A DNA stretch of 64,000 nt from Dryas octopetala (GCA_963921425.1 OY992835.1:26363322-26427321); one strand, 5' to 3'; positions 22,916 through 36,640 are shown, numbered from the stretch's first letter. Notes: generated by a model not told the origin, from the sequence alone. Program-made: numbers and translations.

Positions 22916-24370
22916 ATGAAATAAATGTTAACGAGAAATGATATACAAAGGCCAAAACTGTGATGAGAAATAGTATGGAAGGTTCCCCTAAAAAAAGGTT
23001 AACCGTTAACCTAGGTGTGGCACTTTGGGTAATTCAATTAACACGAATACCACACAAGTTAAGTCATTTTTTTCTTTTTCTCTAAAAAGAAATCAATTAT
23101 GACGTGGCAAACGTAACATTTGTTTTTTTAATAAATTTGTGTTTGCTTTCCCATGGTCAACTTAATTATCTTATATTTGCTAGCACAATACCTGTATATT
23201 GAAAATTAACACAAATTTTACACTTGTTTCAATTCCATCCGATTTTAAGTTGAGTGTTCATAAGCAGTTAGTGAGTTGTGTATTCGAACTTTGGACCTTA
23301 CACCTTTATTCTGAGGTCATTTCGGTTTGGGAGGAGGGAGGGGGAGTGGGTTTCACCACCTTACTTTAAGATATTATTAGGAGTATTACTAATCATCAGT
23401 AACATAAAGCGGTTTGATCTTTGAATGCCTCGACGAAACTGTGTCCACACTTAAAAATGGACTAAATATTTTGGTTTTTAAAAGGGAAAACTATTTTGTG
23501 GATGAACTTTTTTATTTGGACTTATTAATGACCCAAAATATTTGAAACAATCAAATCTAACACTATCCATCTAATTTCATATTAATTTGAAGTGATATAT
23601 GTGGCAACACGAGTTCTATTCGCCTCCATCGAGGGTCAAGCCTAGATGCTTAAAACTAAATTGCCTAAACAAGTAATTAGTAGCAACAATCAAATGAAGA
23701 GTATATGCATGTACCCAACAGACGAAATGCATAAATAAGATAGGGAATCTTCTAGGAATTTTAGCCCACTAATCCAATGATTAAAAAATACTGCTTAATT
23801 TATAGTGTTCCAAGCAACTTGATCTTGATTGGAGAAAAAAGAAAAGAAAAGTGGACCTCTTATATTTAAGTTGTAGGTCTTTTATTATTATTATTATTAT
23901 TATTAAAAATTTACTTCTTATTGATTTTTTCCTTTTTAATCAATTGTTATTGAATAAAGTTTTACAAAGGACCGAAAAACGGACCTGAAGGAGATAGATA
24001 AACCACGTACGTGTGATGGATGATGAGTGAAACAACATAATATATAAGTTGTGAGATCGAGGATCGAGTCAGGAGGAGCTAGCTAGCTAGCTACTGAAAC
24101 AGCGGAAATTAAGAGATAGAAGCGGCACGGCAGTTATTTTATTAATTTCTATCAATTTTTCGATTATGCATGCGCTCCCTCTCTCTGCCTGCACTGCAAA
24201 TTAAACTTGAATTTTGGTCATATATATCGAAGCAAGATCAATGAAACTGCGCGCAGATAACATTTGGATCCGGCCATTTCTTAATCAAGCTAAGCTCGCT
24301 CGAAGAATATATAAAACACAAGATTGTACGTAAAGTGGCGGTTGGCATTGGCAGATCATCGATCGGAAAA
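22916..24370. other. Intergenic DNA and upstream region of the DUF3754 gene
   Basis: Mostly unremarkable, with an ATT microsatellite at 23883-23905. The 300 bp before the ATG at 24371 contain CT-rich leader-like sequence (24175-24190), AGCTAGCTAGCTAGCTA (24078-24092) and GC-richer DNA, consistent with a core promoter and 5' UTR. No TATA box can be assigned with confidence. Confidence 0.4.
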
Positions 24371-27300
24371 ATGGTCAAAAAGAAAGAGACAGAAGTGATT
24401 CGATTAGAGAAAGAATCCGTGATTCCAGTTCTGAAGCCCAATCTCATCATCAACTTGGTTAACCTCCTCCGTGAGTCCCTTAATACATTCCTACTTAATT
24501 CCTACTCCATCAACCTTAATTAATTCATTCATCATTTGCAACCTACTCGATCTACTCCTTATTGATTCATATATATATATATATATACCTATACCGATTT
24601 GATCAGATGCGCACCAGCTGAATGACTTGTATTCCTATAAATACTTAAGTTAGTACTTAGAACTGGTTTTAATTATTTCAGAATATATTAATTCCATCTG
24701 CATATATGCATGCAGAAGAAAAACCTGACAAGGTTGAGTTTTTAAAGTTCTGCAAGAGAGTTGAGTACACAGTTCGGGCTTGGTATCTTCTACAATTTGA
24801 GGAGTTGATGGTATGCTCATCTTCACCTCACACACACACACACACACACACTCCCTCACTCACTATATATGCTAATTAATTGTTCACATCCATCTAAAAT
24901 TTCCCATGTAATATATTGTACGTATGTGCTGATTGATCGATTAATTCGAGGTAATCATAATTAATTAAGTACGTATGTTTCATATATGTATTAATTCCCC
25001 AACACATATTGTCTTTACGTACGTGCAGCAACTGTACACCATCTTTGACCCTATACGCAGTGCTATTAAATTGGAAAAAGAGGGGATTTCCATTGAAGAT
25101 ATTGAGTTACTTGAACAGAGATTCCTCAAGTTCTTTTTTCAGGTTGGTTCTATATATGTGAATATATATGGCTGCTTCACTTCAAGTCTTCAATATTCTA
25201 TTTTCAATTCTTACTATATACCGTCACAATCCTCAAATAATTATATATATATTTATGCATAATTAAGGAAAATCTGCTTGCATGTTATATATCATTATTG
25301 TAGGTAGGGATGTATAATAACTAAATAATGCCTGAACTGCCATTCAAGTATGGTATTTTCAGAATGAATATGAATCCAGTACTTATGATTATGATACCTA
25401 CAGGTGATGGAAGATAGTAATTTTAAGATTGCAACTAATGAAGAAATTGAGGTTGCGCTTTCAGGGCAGTATCTTTTAAATCTTCCCATCGTCCTTGATG
25501 AGTCTAAGGTTTGTACTTAGTTACTTACTAATATATATATATGTATTCCTAAATTTCAATTCATTAAGATTAAGAGTAGAAGCTAGCATGCAAATGAATT
25601 TTAATATATAATAGCTATATATATATTTGTTATTGTAGTTTTGGTTTGTCAGTGCTCGAATTCACATTTGTTGATGTCAGTATATATTGTACGTTCCTGC
25701 TGAATGTAGCTTGACAACAAACTTTTGAAGAAATTTTTTGAAGAAAATCCTAGACCAAACCTTCCAGACTTTGCTGATAAGGTATATATTTTAAATGTAG
25801 CATCCATAAGACATAATTCGGAAGGCCTTCTTAATTAAGGTTTTCAATTGATTAATTATTTTCTTATTTGGATCATTATGAATTCATGATCAGTACATTA
25901 TCTTCCGACGCGGCATAGGACTTGATAAGACAACCGATTTCTTTCTCATGGAGAAAGTGGACCTTATCATTGCACGTATGTGGAAATACCTTTTAAAAGT
26001 AACTAAGTAAGTCATTTTTGGTACAGAACTAAGTAAGCCATTTTTTAAAACTTGTCTAGCTAGCTACTGTCATACTCCATGCATAGATATATATATATAT
26101 ATATATCTTGATTCTTGGAACTTAATTATATATATGATTAAAAATGTTTAAAATTTAATTAATAGATGCATGCGACCATCTTTTGCATGTATAGATTACT
26201 AATTAATTTGTGTTGTGATTGGTGTTACCAACACGTACGTACTGCATGTACTATTGAGCTAGCAAATAGCTAGCTATGAGAAACTAAATATACTTTAGGT
26301 TTAATTCATTAAGGCTTAAGCATTGATTTTTGTATTTTTCTGTATCCCATTAATTAATTGTTGGTGTACGTTATTGCAGGACCGAACAATTTTTATCCAA
26401 AGGGTCAAGTGTAAAACGCAAGGAAGATCCATTACTGGATGATGAAAATGACGGTGGCTCATCAGATGGGGGTGACATATATGTTGAACGAATCCGCCTT
26501 GAAAAACTGGAACTAAGGTTTTTTTTTTTTTTCTTACATTCGTTAATTTTCTCATCCGCCTTGAAGCTAGTACTTCACGACATTAATTTATATATATGTT
26601 GTATGTGTGTTCTTCAGCCTTAAAAATTTGCTGACCAAGAACACAATCCAAGAGCCCACTTTTGAAAGGATAATTGTTGTTTACAGGTACCTAATTAACT
26701 ACTTTCTTTCTTTATAAAATTAATTAATATATATTAATATTGTTTTGCATATATATATATTATATAGATATATTCATATATAATATATGTTCTTGAAAAC
26801 AATTAATGAGTTAATTACATGGTTGATTTTTATTTAATTTGTCCATCATTTTCAAAACCATTCTCTGTTATATGTATATTATGTCACAATTAAGGTTGGA
26901 CATGCATATGGTTGTTGCTCGATGCAAGTATATAATTAATGTATTTTCTTCTAATCTGATGGAGGAATATAAGGGGGCCGGCTTGCAGTTGCAGAGAGAT
27001 TTATTTGATTTATATATATATTTATTAATTGGGAATGGAATGAAAGTTCAGCTATAGGCATAATACTGATCTCATAAGTTATGGACTTTAATTAATTTAT
27101 TATGAATTAATGGGGAGGGGATTTAACTGCTTATTGATTGAATTGATGCTCCAGCCTCTAGGAATTGAAATGATTCAATCCATTCCCGAGGCTGAAATTG
27201 ACAACCTAGCATGAAAATAATGTATTGATCATCGATAAAAAGAATTATAACTTTTCAGGCACTCAAGTCCACCAGACGAACTACACGACAGGGGAATATA

Positions 27301-29227
27301 TGTTAAACATTTCAAAAATATCCCAATGGCTGATTTGGAGATAGTTCTTGTGAGTTTCTCTGTCTCCCTCTCTCTCTCACATACTAGCTAGCTTAATTTC
27401 TTTAAAATTAATTAAATATTAAATTTCCCTTGAAGTGTATATCATGGTTTCAATTAGGGTTTACACAACAACTAATATTGATGGATGGATGATCAATAAA
27501 GTACTTTAATTAATTTACAGCCTGAGAAGAAGAACCCAGGATTAACTCCAATGGACTGGCTCACATTCCTTGGCTCTGCCGTAGTTGGGTTGGTAAGTAA
27601 GTTATTAATTTATAGAGCAAATTATAATTTAGTACCTCAATTTTACATGTTGTTTCAACTTAGTACCCCAACTTTAAAAACTTGCAAAAAAGTACTTCAA
27701 CTTTTATTTTGTGTCAAATAGTACTTCCGTTAGTTTTTCTGTCAAAGTGGCAGGGGTATTTTCGTCTTTTCCTTAAATTTAAAAAATAATAATTTTTTTT
27801 AATAAAAAAATTTCTTAAAATAATAAAAAATTTCATTAAAAAAAATTTCATAAAATAAAAAAAAGATTTATGAAATTTTAAGAAATTTTTTTATTAAAAA
27901 AATTTATTATTTTTTAAATTTAATTTTACGAAAAAATTTCATAAAATTTTAAAAAAATTTTATGAAATTTTTTATTATTTTAAGAAATTTTTTTATTAAA
28001 AAAAATTATTATTTTTAAAATTTAAAGAAAAGACAAAAATACCCCTACCATTTTGACAGAAAAACTAACGGAGGTACTATTTTGACACAAAATGAAAGTT
28101 GAGGTACTTTTTTGCAAGTTTTCAAAGTTGGGGTACTAAGTTGATACAAAATGAAAGTTGAGGTACTTTTTTGCAAGTTTTCAAAGTTGAGGTACTAAGT
28201 TGAAACAACATGTAAAGTTGAGGTACTAAATTGTAATTTGCCCTAATTTATATATATATATATATATATAGCAGCAATTAATGAAGTTGTCTTCTAATTG
28301 TCCTTAAATTTTTATGTTGTGAAATAAATAAATAAATGCAGCTAATTAATTGCTATTTCATAATTAATTTACGTACTGCAGGTTGCTGTTATTACTTCGC
28401 TTGAAATGCCTAAAGTTGATCTGTGGGTCATTTTTGCAATTCTTTCCACTGTGATTGGTTACTGTGCTAAGACATACTTCAGGTACGTATGTACGTAATT
28501 AATTAATTAATTTTTTTTGAGAATCGTAGGTAATTAATATTTAAGTTTCCCAATTATTTCATATATAATTTAGTTTTTATTTTTTTAATCCAATAACTAT
28601 ACAAAGTAATTTATTAATTAACGTGGCTGGCTAGCTAGGCTAGCTAGCTAGCTATTCTGTATTTATATTTAAATGAATTGTTTCTTAATTGTACGTACGT
28701 GTGTGTAGTTTTCAGCAGAAGTTGGCTCAATATCAGAACTTAATAACACAGTCCATGTATGAAAAACAACTGGATAGCGGAAGGGGTACTCTTCTTCACT
28801 TGTGTGACGACGTCATTCAACAGGAAGTAAGCTGCCAGCTAGTTACCTAGCTATCTTCATAAAACCATCATTAAGTATGGAATTAATTAATTAATATTAT
28901 TTAATGTGTAGGTGAAAGAGGTGATAATTGCTTTCTATATATTAATGGAACAAGGGAAAGCTACCAGACAAGTATGCATGCATATATTTCTATTATCTAT
29001 GTACTAATTAATTCTCCATCTCAAGTCTTGTTTGGGGATGTATGATTTATATATATTATAGGACCTGGATAATTGGTGTGAGGATCTAATCAAAGAACAG
29101 TTTGGCTACCAATGCAATTTTGATGTGGACGATGCAGTACAGAAGTTGGAGAAATTGGGAATTGTCACTCGGGTAAGGCAACACTCACCCCTAATCAAAC
29201 ATGTATGCATGCATATATAGTGATATA

Positions 29228-29267
<40 letters not shown>

Positions 29268-29949
29268 AGGAGTGTTCTAAAGGTAATTAGTTAGTAAGTT
29301 AATACGAAGCTAATCATACTTTGGGTCCACCACATCACTAATCTCATAATCCGAACCATTAATTATTTAGGCCCTACTTCAAAGATCATCATTGCAAAAA
29401 ATCAACTAAATCGAAAATCATGTAGTCATCCAATTGAGATCAAATAAATAGACGATCAGTATTTTCGATAAAAGCATAGAAATAGTTGTTATTATAATCA
29501 AATGGCTAAATGACTTCCGATTTTGAAGATTCTTTTATAAGAATGATCTTTGAAGTATGGCCTAAAAAATAAACGGCTCGAATTTTGAAATTATATTGTG
29601 CAGTGGGCCCAACAGGGTGGTTAGTTTTGTATTAACTAACTAACTAGTTAGTTTTAGAGCATTTTTGATATATATATATAGCCTAATTTCACACTTTTCT
29701 TATTGATTTTTCGATCCGACTTGAAACTAATTAAATATTACCTTACGTGTGTGTGTATGTATGCATGTACATGTACGTACGTATATATGAATTTAGGATA
29801 CCCTTGGACGGTATAGCTGCGTTGGGCTGAAACGTGCTAATGAGATCATTGGCACCACCACTGAGGAGCTTGTCCTTAAGGCGAAACAAGCTGATAATAA
29901 AGATCAGGCAAGACAAGCAGCTGCTGCTGAGGATGATGAGGAAAATTAA
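24371..29949 (+). CDS. DUF3754 family transmembrane protein
   Basis: Fifteen exons: 24371-24470, 24716-24810, 25029-25142, 25404-25508, 25710-25781, 25894-26006, 26380-26517, 26618-26686, 27259-27349, 27521-27592, 28382-28482, 28709-28826, 28912-28971, 29062-29172 and 29797-29949. They splice in frame to 503 codons plus TAA, all with GT-AG borders. Landmarks are [20 protein letters not shown] at the start, [62 protein letters not shown] and [20 protein letters not shown]. Two membrane segments are predicted at about residues 311-329 and 336-355. The family (Arabidopsis At3g19340-like) has no established biochemical role; older labels such as aminopeptidase are not supported by any catalytic motif I can see. 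Introns 10 and 14 hold MITEs. Confidence 0.92.
27615..28243. mobile_element. Foldback Mutator-like MITE in intron 10 of the DUF3754 gene
   Basis: Perfect 9-bp TSD TAATTTATA (27606-27614 and 28244-28252). Terminal inverted repeats are GAGCAAATTATAATTTAGTA against GGGCAAATTACAATTTAGTA. Inverted homology continues through GTACCTCAACTTT-type and CCGTTAGTTTTTCTGTCAAA-type blocks to an AT-rich centre. The right arm contains an extra direct duplication of about 65 bp (TTGAGGTACTTTTTTGCAAG occurs twice). The 629-bp unit could fold into one long hairpin in the pre-mRNA. Confidence 0.9.
29266..29667. mobile_element. Foldback MITE in intron 14 of the DUF3754 gene
   Basis: Inverted arms: 29272-29330 (GTGTTCTAAAGGTAATTAGT) pairs with 29600-29662 (inverted: TGCTCTAAAACTAACTAGTT), including GGGTCCAC/GGGCCCAC. 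A second inner pair shares TACTTCAAAGATCAT. The flanks are AT dinucleotide repeats, so the TSD and exact ends are ambiguous. Confidence 0.7.
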
Positions 29950-30793
29950 ACAAAGCTAGCTAAGCTAGCTCATCGATCAAGGGTAGTGCATGCATGCAAC
30001 TACTAATTAAATATATATATATATATAGATTAATATATTGACAAATAGAACAAATATGAGTATTTATATGACATTTGTCATTTTTTACAAGGTTCAACAT
30101 TTTAGAATATAGATTTCTATATAATTTTAGGGTATATAATTATTGTTCGAGGTTATATTTTAAGTTTTAACTCTCATGTTTTGAGCTAATCAAGAAACAG
30201 AAACTTAAAACCATAAGAGTTAAAATCAAGAAATAAATCTCGATTGATGATTTATATCCCAAGTAATTAAATACTGCCAAGAATAAGATCAAATGATGAA
30301 AAAAAAAAAAACCATAAAACGTGTGCGTTTGTTCTTTAATTAAAAAACAAACGTCCTACAAAGAGAAAAGTTGTTTACTTGAAACATCAACATGTCACAT
30401 GGTATTATAGTGGCACACAATAATTTCTTTGGAATTTTTTCTTTTAATTTTCACATACAACTGTTTGTAAAGTTGTAGTGTTTAAAAGAGATTTGAAAGA
30501 AAAGATAACTCGAAAACTTTGACTACTTGGTTGATTGTAGAGTATAGTATCCTTTTGCAACAGAAGTATTGAATTGAATTGATATAAATAATACTAATAT
30601 TATGAGATTGGGAGGTGTGTTACGAGGCTTACCAAATAAATTACTTTGACATACTCCATTCATTTTCAATTACAAATAAATGTCTTGTGAGGTTTACCAA
30701 AAAATAAAAGATCACCCGCTACTTTTTTTTTGGGGCCATATCACCCACTACTTTTAAGTTTTAAATATCTGGGAACCTCCATGTTTAAGTTTA
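29950..30793. other. 3' region of the DUF3754 gene and intergenic DNA
   Basis: AT-rich with no further coding signal. A small inverted repeat, TAAGTTTTAACTCTCATG with TTAAAACCATAAGAGTTAAA (about 30160-30225), could be a degenerate hairpin. Confidence 0.4.
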
Positions 30794-31342
30794 AAGGAAA
30801 TTATAGATTGAGTTCAGTTATTTTATACCTAGTTCAATTTTAGTTTACAATCTTTTTTAAGTCCTGTTTTGATCCACTAATTGTTCCATTTGTTCAATAA
30901 AGGCTCAAATTTGTTTTCTCAAATTTGGACTGTTTTTTACCCTATCAAATCTCACCTAAATTCAACAAACATATATTTGTTTTAAAGCTATGCATTTCTT
31001 CTTTACAACCATATAAAGATCATTCAAATTGAAGTTCTAAAACTCAAGATAATTGACCCCAAAGTAGGGGTACCCGAAACTGCCAATTTTTCAAACTTCA
31101 CCTAATCTCAATTCTCTTAGATTATAATACTTCAAATTTGTTTTTATGACTAAAAAATGATGAAATATAATTTATACTTTAATTATAATTGAAGAAAACA
31201 AAACTCAAATGATTTAAAGTCACAAATCTGGACCTTTATTGAACAAATGAAACAATTAGTAGACCAAAACAGAACTTAAAAAAAATTGTGAACCAAAATT
31301 GAAATAAGTATAAAATAAGTGGACTAAATCTGTAATTTCCTC
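30794..31342. mobile_element. Foldback Mutator-like MITE, 549 bp
   Basis: Perfect 9-bp TSD TTAAGTTTA (30785-30793 and 31343-31351). Terminal inverted repeats of about 130 bp start AAGGAAATTATAGATTGAGT against inverted GAGGAAATTACAGATTTAGT, and both reach TTTGTTCAATAAAGG. No coding capacity. Confidence 0.9.
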
Positions 31343-31351
31343 TTAAGTTTA

Positions 31352-31401
31352 TTAAAAAACTTACGATTAAGATGCTTAAAGTGTAGTGACAACTGACAAG
31401 T

Positions 31402-31435
<34 letters not shown>

Positions 31436-32081
31436 CATTCATCATGATGTCATGGAAGCGGTACAAGGGGAATCAATGCGTATAGATCAAAAAGAAAAGA
31501 AGGAAAAAGAGAATCCATATGTCAAGGTAGGCATGACCACTTGTGGTTGTGGAGATTGAAGGAGAAGCATGCACTAATCTATGCACTTAATTATGCATGC
31601 AGGTCTGTCTTTTCTCTATATCCATTCCATCTTCAACTTCAAAGGCCTTTCTAGAAATCTCAATTTTTCGGTCACTTTTTAGTTTTTACTGTAAAAAAGC
31701 ACGACCTTCAACTCCATTGATACATACATGAAGGTAGTAGTAGTACAGAACACTTGGTTGAATAAAGCCTACGACATCTCATTCCCATGGAATAGATGGT
31801 AGTAGTAGGACAGAAAACTTAGCAAAGAACTTATACAAGGATGAGAGGAAAATTGATGTGGTTTAAAAATAGAAAAGAAAAGTGAGTTAAAAAAAAAATT
31901 GACAGAAGAAAGTGTAGTCCCAAGACAACAAGAGAAAGGCACAATGATCATTCATCTAAATGATAATGATAGTGAAAACAAAATTATTCCCCCTCTAAAC
32001 TGACCAATTATAGTGTGCTCATTCAACTCGTCATTCCAATGAAAGCCAAATATCAAACCTTTACCAATTAGCCGAGGAGCG
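31352..32081. other. Intergenic DNA between MITE and UTP23 3' end
   Basis: Includes a (GA)n microsatellite at 31403-31432. No supported gene. The part next to 32081 is presumably the UTP23 3' UTR. Confidence 0.4.
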
Positions 32082-32806
32082 TTAACTGTTTTCCTTCACA
32101 GGATTTTTTCCTTTCAGTGTCCTCCTCCGTTTCTTTCTACTCCTCACAGTAGCATCTCCATCCTTCCTTTCCTGCATGAACTTCAGAATCTCAATAAACA
32201 CGTCAAGCAAAAGAACATTTCATATATTACCTTTTCTCCACAAAATCAGATAGTGGTACATGCTCTAGCCACTAGCAATATTGTATGGAGCAATGGTGCA
32301 ATACCAAACCTAATTTTTGTGTGATAAATATAACGTGAAAATGATTGTCATTTGAGATTACAGAAAATTTAATTAATGTTCACAATTGTAAGCCCAAATC
32401 TTTCCATGCTTGAATTTGATGTGTTATTGCCAGGTGGACGGGGTCCACATTAAAGCTTAATCCTACCGCGAGAGATCAATCATTTTCATCACGGGCCATA
32501 TGTCTTAAGAACTAAAGGCATCCATCTCTTCAGCACTTCTTTATTTTCCAATTTGTTAAGGATTGTCAGACATCAAATTATTGCCTTCAAATATTATAAC
32601 TGGCCATAGAAGACAAAAATGTAGAACAGGGGAAGAAGGGTGCTACAAAAAATATTAATTGCAAGCTCACCTTCACTGAAGAAAGATCTGGGGTTTTCTC
32701 AGTCGTTTTCTTCTTACATGAAAGGGGGTTTGGACCCTGCAAAGTTCAAGAAAAAGAGTAAACCCATAAACATTGAAGCAGTCATTTTATGGAACCATTT
32801 TCTAAC

Positions 32807-32843
<37 letters not shown>

Positions 32844-34638
32844 CATAAACACAATTAGGCAATTTCAGTCAAATTTGGAAAGAGTACATGCATCAGAACA
32901 CTGAACTCTACTTCCCCCCAATCATATAATCTACATTCCCACCAACAACTAGATAATACATGCTTTTGACTTCACCAATGTCCTATATAAAATAACTATC
33001 AAAATAAAATTTGAATGCAGAACAAGCAATAAATTACTACTCAGTGAACAAGGAAATTACAGGCTGTAAGATTAACTATTCTCCACTTTTTATCTTAATT
33101 ATTTAATACTACCCACTTTCTGAAAAGTCCAGTCCCCCATGGGCCCCATCCAAGAAAAGATATATGTGTAGAAAGGGTTCTAACTACCATGACACATTAT
33201 TATCTTCCTTCAAGTATCAGATGCATGAACAAGACTGCATTCATTTTTGCATAGATCCAGCCAAGCATCTTCCAAGTGCAAAAGAATCATTGTTATGTGA
33301 TAAATTACTTACATAACATCATATCTTGACATAAATATGGTCAATGTCGCTATAAAGGATAATCTTAAGTTGCAAACCTAAATCTCAACCCTGGCTTATG
33401 CAGTTAAACAAGCCAAAACTGCGATAGATATTGTGGTAAGCGAAATGGAATAGAGTCGGAAGTTATAGAAATTAATTTCATTAACTTTAATCCATGATGC
33501 ACCTATACTAAGGCCTATCCACGTATACTGAAACTAATAACAGGAGTTTTCATAGTCCATATAAACAGAATAGATCCCCTTCTTCATATTACAGGCAGTC
33601 TATATCAAAAAATGCCATCTGAGGGTGAACTCTAACACCTTACATAAGATTAAATATACGAGACATGTCAAGGAAACAAACATATTGTAAGAAATATACA
33701 GGAAAATGAAAGAAATGAGAAAAGGTGTTTTTAGGCTCTACCTTTGCCTTCTTTCTCTTAAACTGAACTTTATCCTTCACACCCAATCCTTTCCCAGCAG
33801 TACGCTTCTTTGCTACAGCCTGCACTTCCAAGCTCTGATCTCTAAAACGATCTTCTTCATCAGAGGAATCCTTTTCTTGATGAAAAGCCAGCATATTCTT
33901 TGCCCTCTTTTCCAACATTTTATATTCCAAGTCAGTCATATGCGAGCGTTGTTCTTCAGAAATTTTGACAAATTGGCGTTGGGCAGCAGATGGGGACTCG
34001 AGCAAAAGAGCAGTTCTCAGAGCATATATAACAGGGACACCTGGAATCTGCAAGCGAATATGTCTACATGGATAGATGCTCAAGGATATACAATATTACA
34101 AATGTAATAATGGAAAAAAAAAAAAAAAAAAAAAAAACAGAGTGGGTTAGTAACCTTGAGAATTTTCTCTCGAAGATCAGCGTGCTGAGTAGCAACAAAG
34201 AAATGCTCGGGATTAGTTTTACCAATAACATCCATGATGCAATCATCAGCACTCATGGTCCTCTCATGGTCACATCTGATCGATAAGGGAGTAAAATTCC
34301 AAATAAGAAATAATGAAAAAATCTCTCCGAAGGAAGAAAGAGAGAGGTAGAGACCTTGCAGTAATGAGGCTATGAGCAGCTTCAAGGGACTCAGAATGGG
34401 AGGGACCAAGCCTTGGACCATGTACTTCCAACTCGGAAATAGCACATTTGGTGGTGAAGAGCATGACAGGGGCACCCAAGATACTAGAGAGGGCCTTGTC
34501 AGCAGGGGTAATGCGATTGACAAGGAGGTGATGCACAAAATTCACATCGCATAGCACCTTGTATGGCTGTCTGAACCCATAGCATGCTGTGTAGAACCTC
34601 ACTATCTTCCTGTGACGCTTCTGCCTCTTCACTATCAT
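32082..34638 (-). CDS. UTP23: rRNA-processing protein UTP23 (PIN-like domain)
   Basis: Five coding exons on the minus strand: 34355-34638, 34155-34275, 33742-34047, 32671-32736 and 32082-32171. They splice in frame with GT-AG borders to 288 codons plus TAA. Landmarks are KRHRKIVRFYTACYGFRQPY, VNFVHHLLVNRI, CIMDVIGKTNPEHFFVATQH, GVPVIYALRTALLLESPSAA and RSHMTDLEYKMLEKR, followed by a Lys/Arg-rich, nucleolar-signal-like tail (KKRTAGKGLGVKDK, RSRKKRRRTLKGK). UTP23 is a component of the small-subunit processome, needed for early cleavages of pre-18S rRNA; in yeast it associates with snR30 and its PIN fold lacks activity. The length is near the family norm. The 5' leader exon lies 14.3 kb upstream because of transposon insertions. 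Confidence 0.92.
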
Positions 34639-34646
34639 AATTATAT

Positions 34647-34967
34647 CCTACCACAGAGATAGTCCTTTCAGTGAGAAACTTTATACTCTAAAAATAAAGC
34701 AAAAGCAAATATGCACATTCATTCTCACCAAAGCAAAATCAATAAACTGAAAGAAACGGAGTCTCACAACTAAAAAGAGAGATTGATACGGAGCACATAA
34801 TTCCAAATCAAAGCATTACGGGTATATATTCCGATTTCCTCCCAACTAAAGTCCAATTAACTAGTCCCAAACTAAATATGTTTGTCTACATTATAGAAGC
34901 ATAGAACTATAGAAGCATAGCTCGTACCAATACTAAAAAAGAAAAAAATAATAATAACATTTTATGG
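34647..34967 (-). other. 3' part of the UTP23 leader intron
   Basis: An acceptor GTGGTAG|GATATAATT at 34647-34648 lies ten bases before the UTP23 ATG and marks the end of a 5'-UTR intron. The remaining AT-rich DNA up to the hAT target duplication (34960-34967) is ordinary intron. Confidence 0.55.
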
Positions 34968-36119
34968 TAGGGGTGGGCACGGTCCAGTACAGTCCAGTGC
35001 TCACCCCAAACTGTAAACTGAACTGTGGAGCTAATCCAGTCCAGTCCGGTACCAGAGAACTGAAAATTTTGGCTCAGAACTGGACCAAACTGAACTGGAA
35101 CAGTTCCAATTCAGTCCAGTTCACTGTTTGGAACTGGGCCTCACTATTTGGGCCTTAGCCCAATTAAATTTTTGGGCCAAAATAATTTTAAAACATATTT
35201 TTTTAGTTTTTAATAACAAATCACAATATTTTTTTTTAACAACAAATCAAAACATTTTTTTTAACAACAAATCAACCATTTGTTCAAATCACAATTCACA
35301 ACAAATCACAACAATTCAACATTTAACAATTAACATATAAGAAATCAAGTCATCAACATTCAACCATTACATTTTTTGTACCATTCCACAACCTACAAGA
35401 TATCAACCACTAACCATTTCACAACCTTAAAGACTCAAAGTGACAAACCATTTCATCACTCATCAAGTGCAAGTGCAAGTAAATTAAAAAATAACCTAAT
35501 AACTTACTAACCATACACCATTGTCCAAGTGCAAATGCAAGTAAATTAAAAAATAAAAACCAACCAAAGCTAAAGAAGTACAAACCAAATACAAATTACA
35601 AACCAACCTAATACAAATTACAAAGTACAAACCAATTAAATACAAATTGAGTTACATAACTAAAAATAACACAAATGAAAATACCCTAGCCAATCATCAA
35701 CCCCCTGCCACCGGCCAATTGTCTTCAAATAACTCCTGTCAAAAACCAATTGTCTTCAAATAACTCCTATCAACAACCAATTGTCATCAAACACTATAAA
35801 TAAATAACTAAGCAACTAAGCAACTAAGCAACTAAACAATAGAATTCAACTTAACAAATTGGGGCTCCATCTCTCCTAACAATTTAACAGACAGATTAAC
35901 AATCAAAATTATCAAACCCAACAAGTAAATCAGTAAATCAATAAACCCAGCATGCAAGTTCCAATTTTCCCAGCAAATTCCAATTTTCCCAACAAGTAAA
36001 CCCAACAAGTTTCAATTTTCCCAAACAACAAGTAAATTAGTCAATCAAAATTATCAAACCCAAATTCAAGTAAATCAGAAAATCAAACCCTAAATCCCCA
36101 AATCAAACCCTAAACCTAA

Positions 36120-36640
36120 CCCGAAATCAAACCCTAATTTAGTAAATTAGACAGAGTGAGATACTGAGATATGAGAGATGAGAGATGAGAGAACTTACAG
36201 TCGGGTCGAGAGGCGAGATCAAGAGCCGAGTCGAGAGGCGACGGCGAGAGGAAGATCGCGATGGACTGATCACGAGAGGAAGATCGCGACGGCGATGACG
36301 ACACACTGAGACGATCGTGGGTTTGAGACACTGAGATGTGAGAGTGAGAGGGGAGAGTGACTGACTGAGACACTGAGACGTGAGAGAGTGACTGCGAGTT
36401 GGCGACGGCGACGGCGACGGGAAGAGAGGAAGATGGCGAGGGCGAGAGGCGAGCTGCGAGACTGAGAGTGATAGATGAAGGATGAGAGGCGAGCTGCGAG
36501 ACTGAGAGGTGAGAGACCCAGAGACTGAGAGGTGAGACCGTGAGAGGCTGAGAGCTGATGAGATTGGAGATCGAAAGAGGGCGGCGCGAAGCGAGCTTAG
36601 GGTTTGGAATTGAGTGAGTGACTGTCTGAATGAGTGAATG
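36120..36640. repeat. GA-rich, semi-repetitive block inside the hAT-type element
   Basis: Repeated GAGACTGAGAG, GAGATGAGAG and GACGGCGACGG words, GC-richer than the rest of the element. On the minus strand it resembles a CT-rich 5' UTR. It may be a captured gene leader or the relic of a transposase promoter. Confidence 0.5.

Noticed and set aside
27593..28381. Possible coding sequence in the long intron 10
   Set aside because: Fully explained by the foldback MITE; arms are inverted copies with stops in all frames.
34080..34538. Longer minus-strand frame crossing UTP23 exons in another phase
   Set aside because: It reads through intron poly-T sequence; the spliced UTP23 model uses another frame with conserved motifs.
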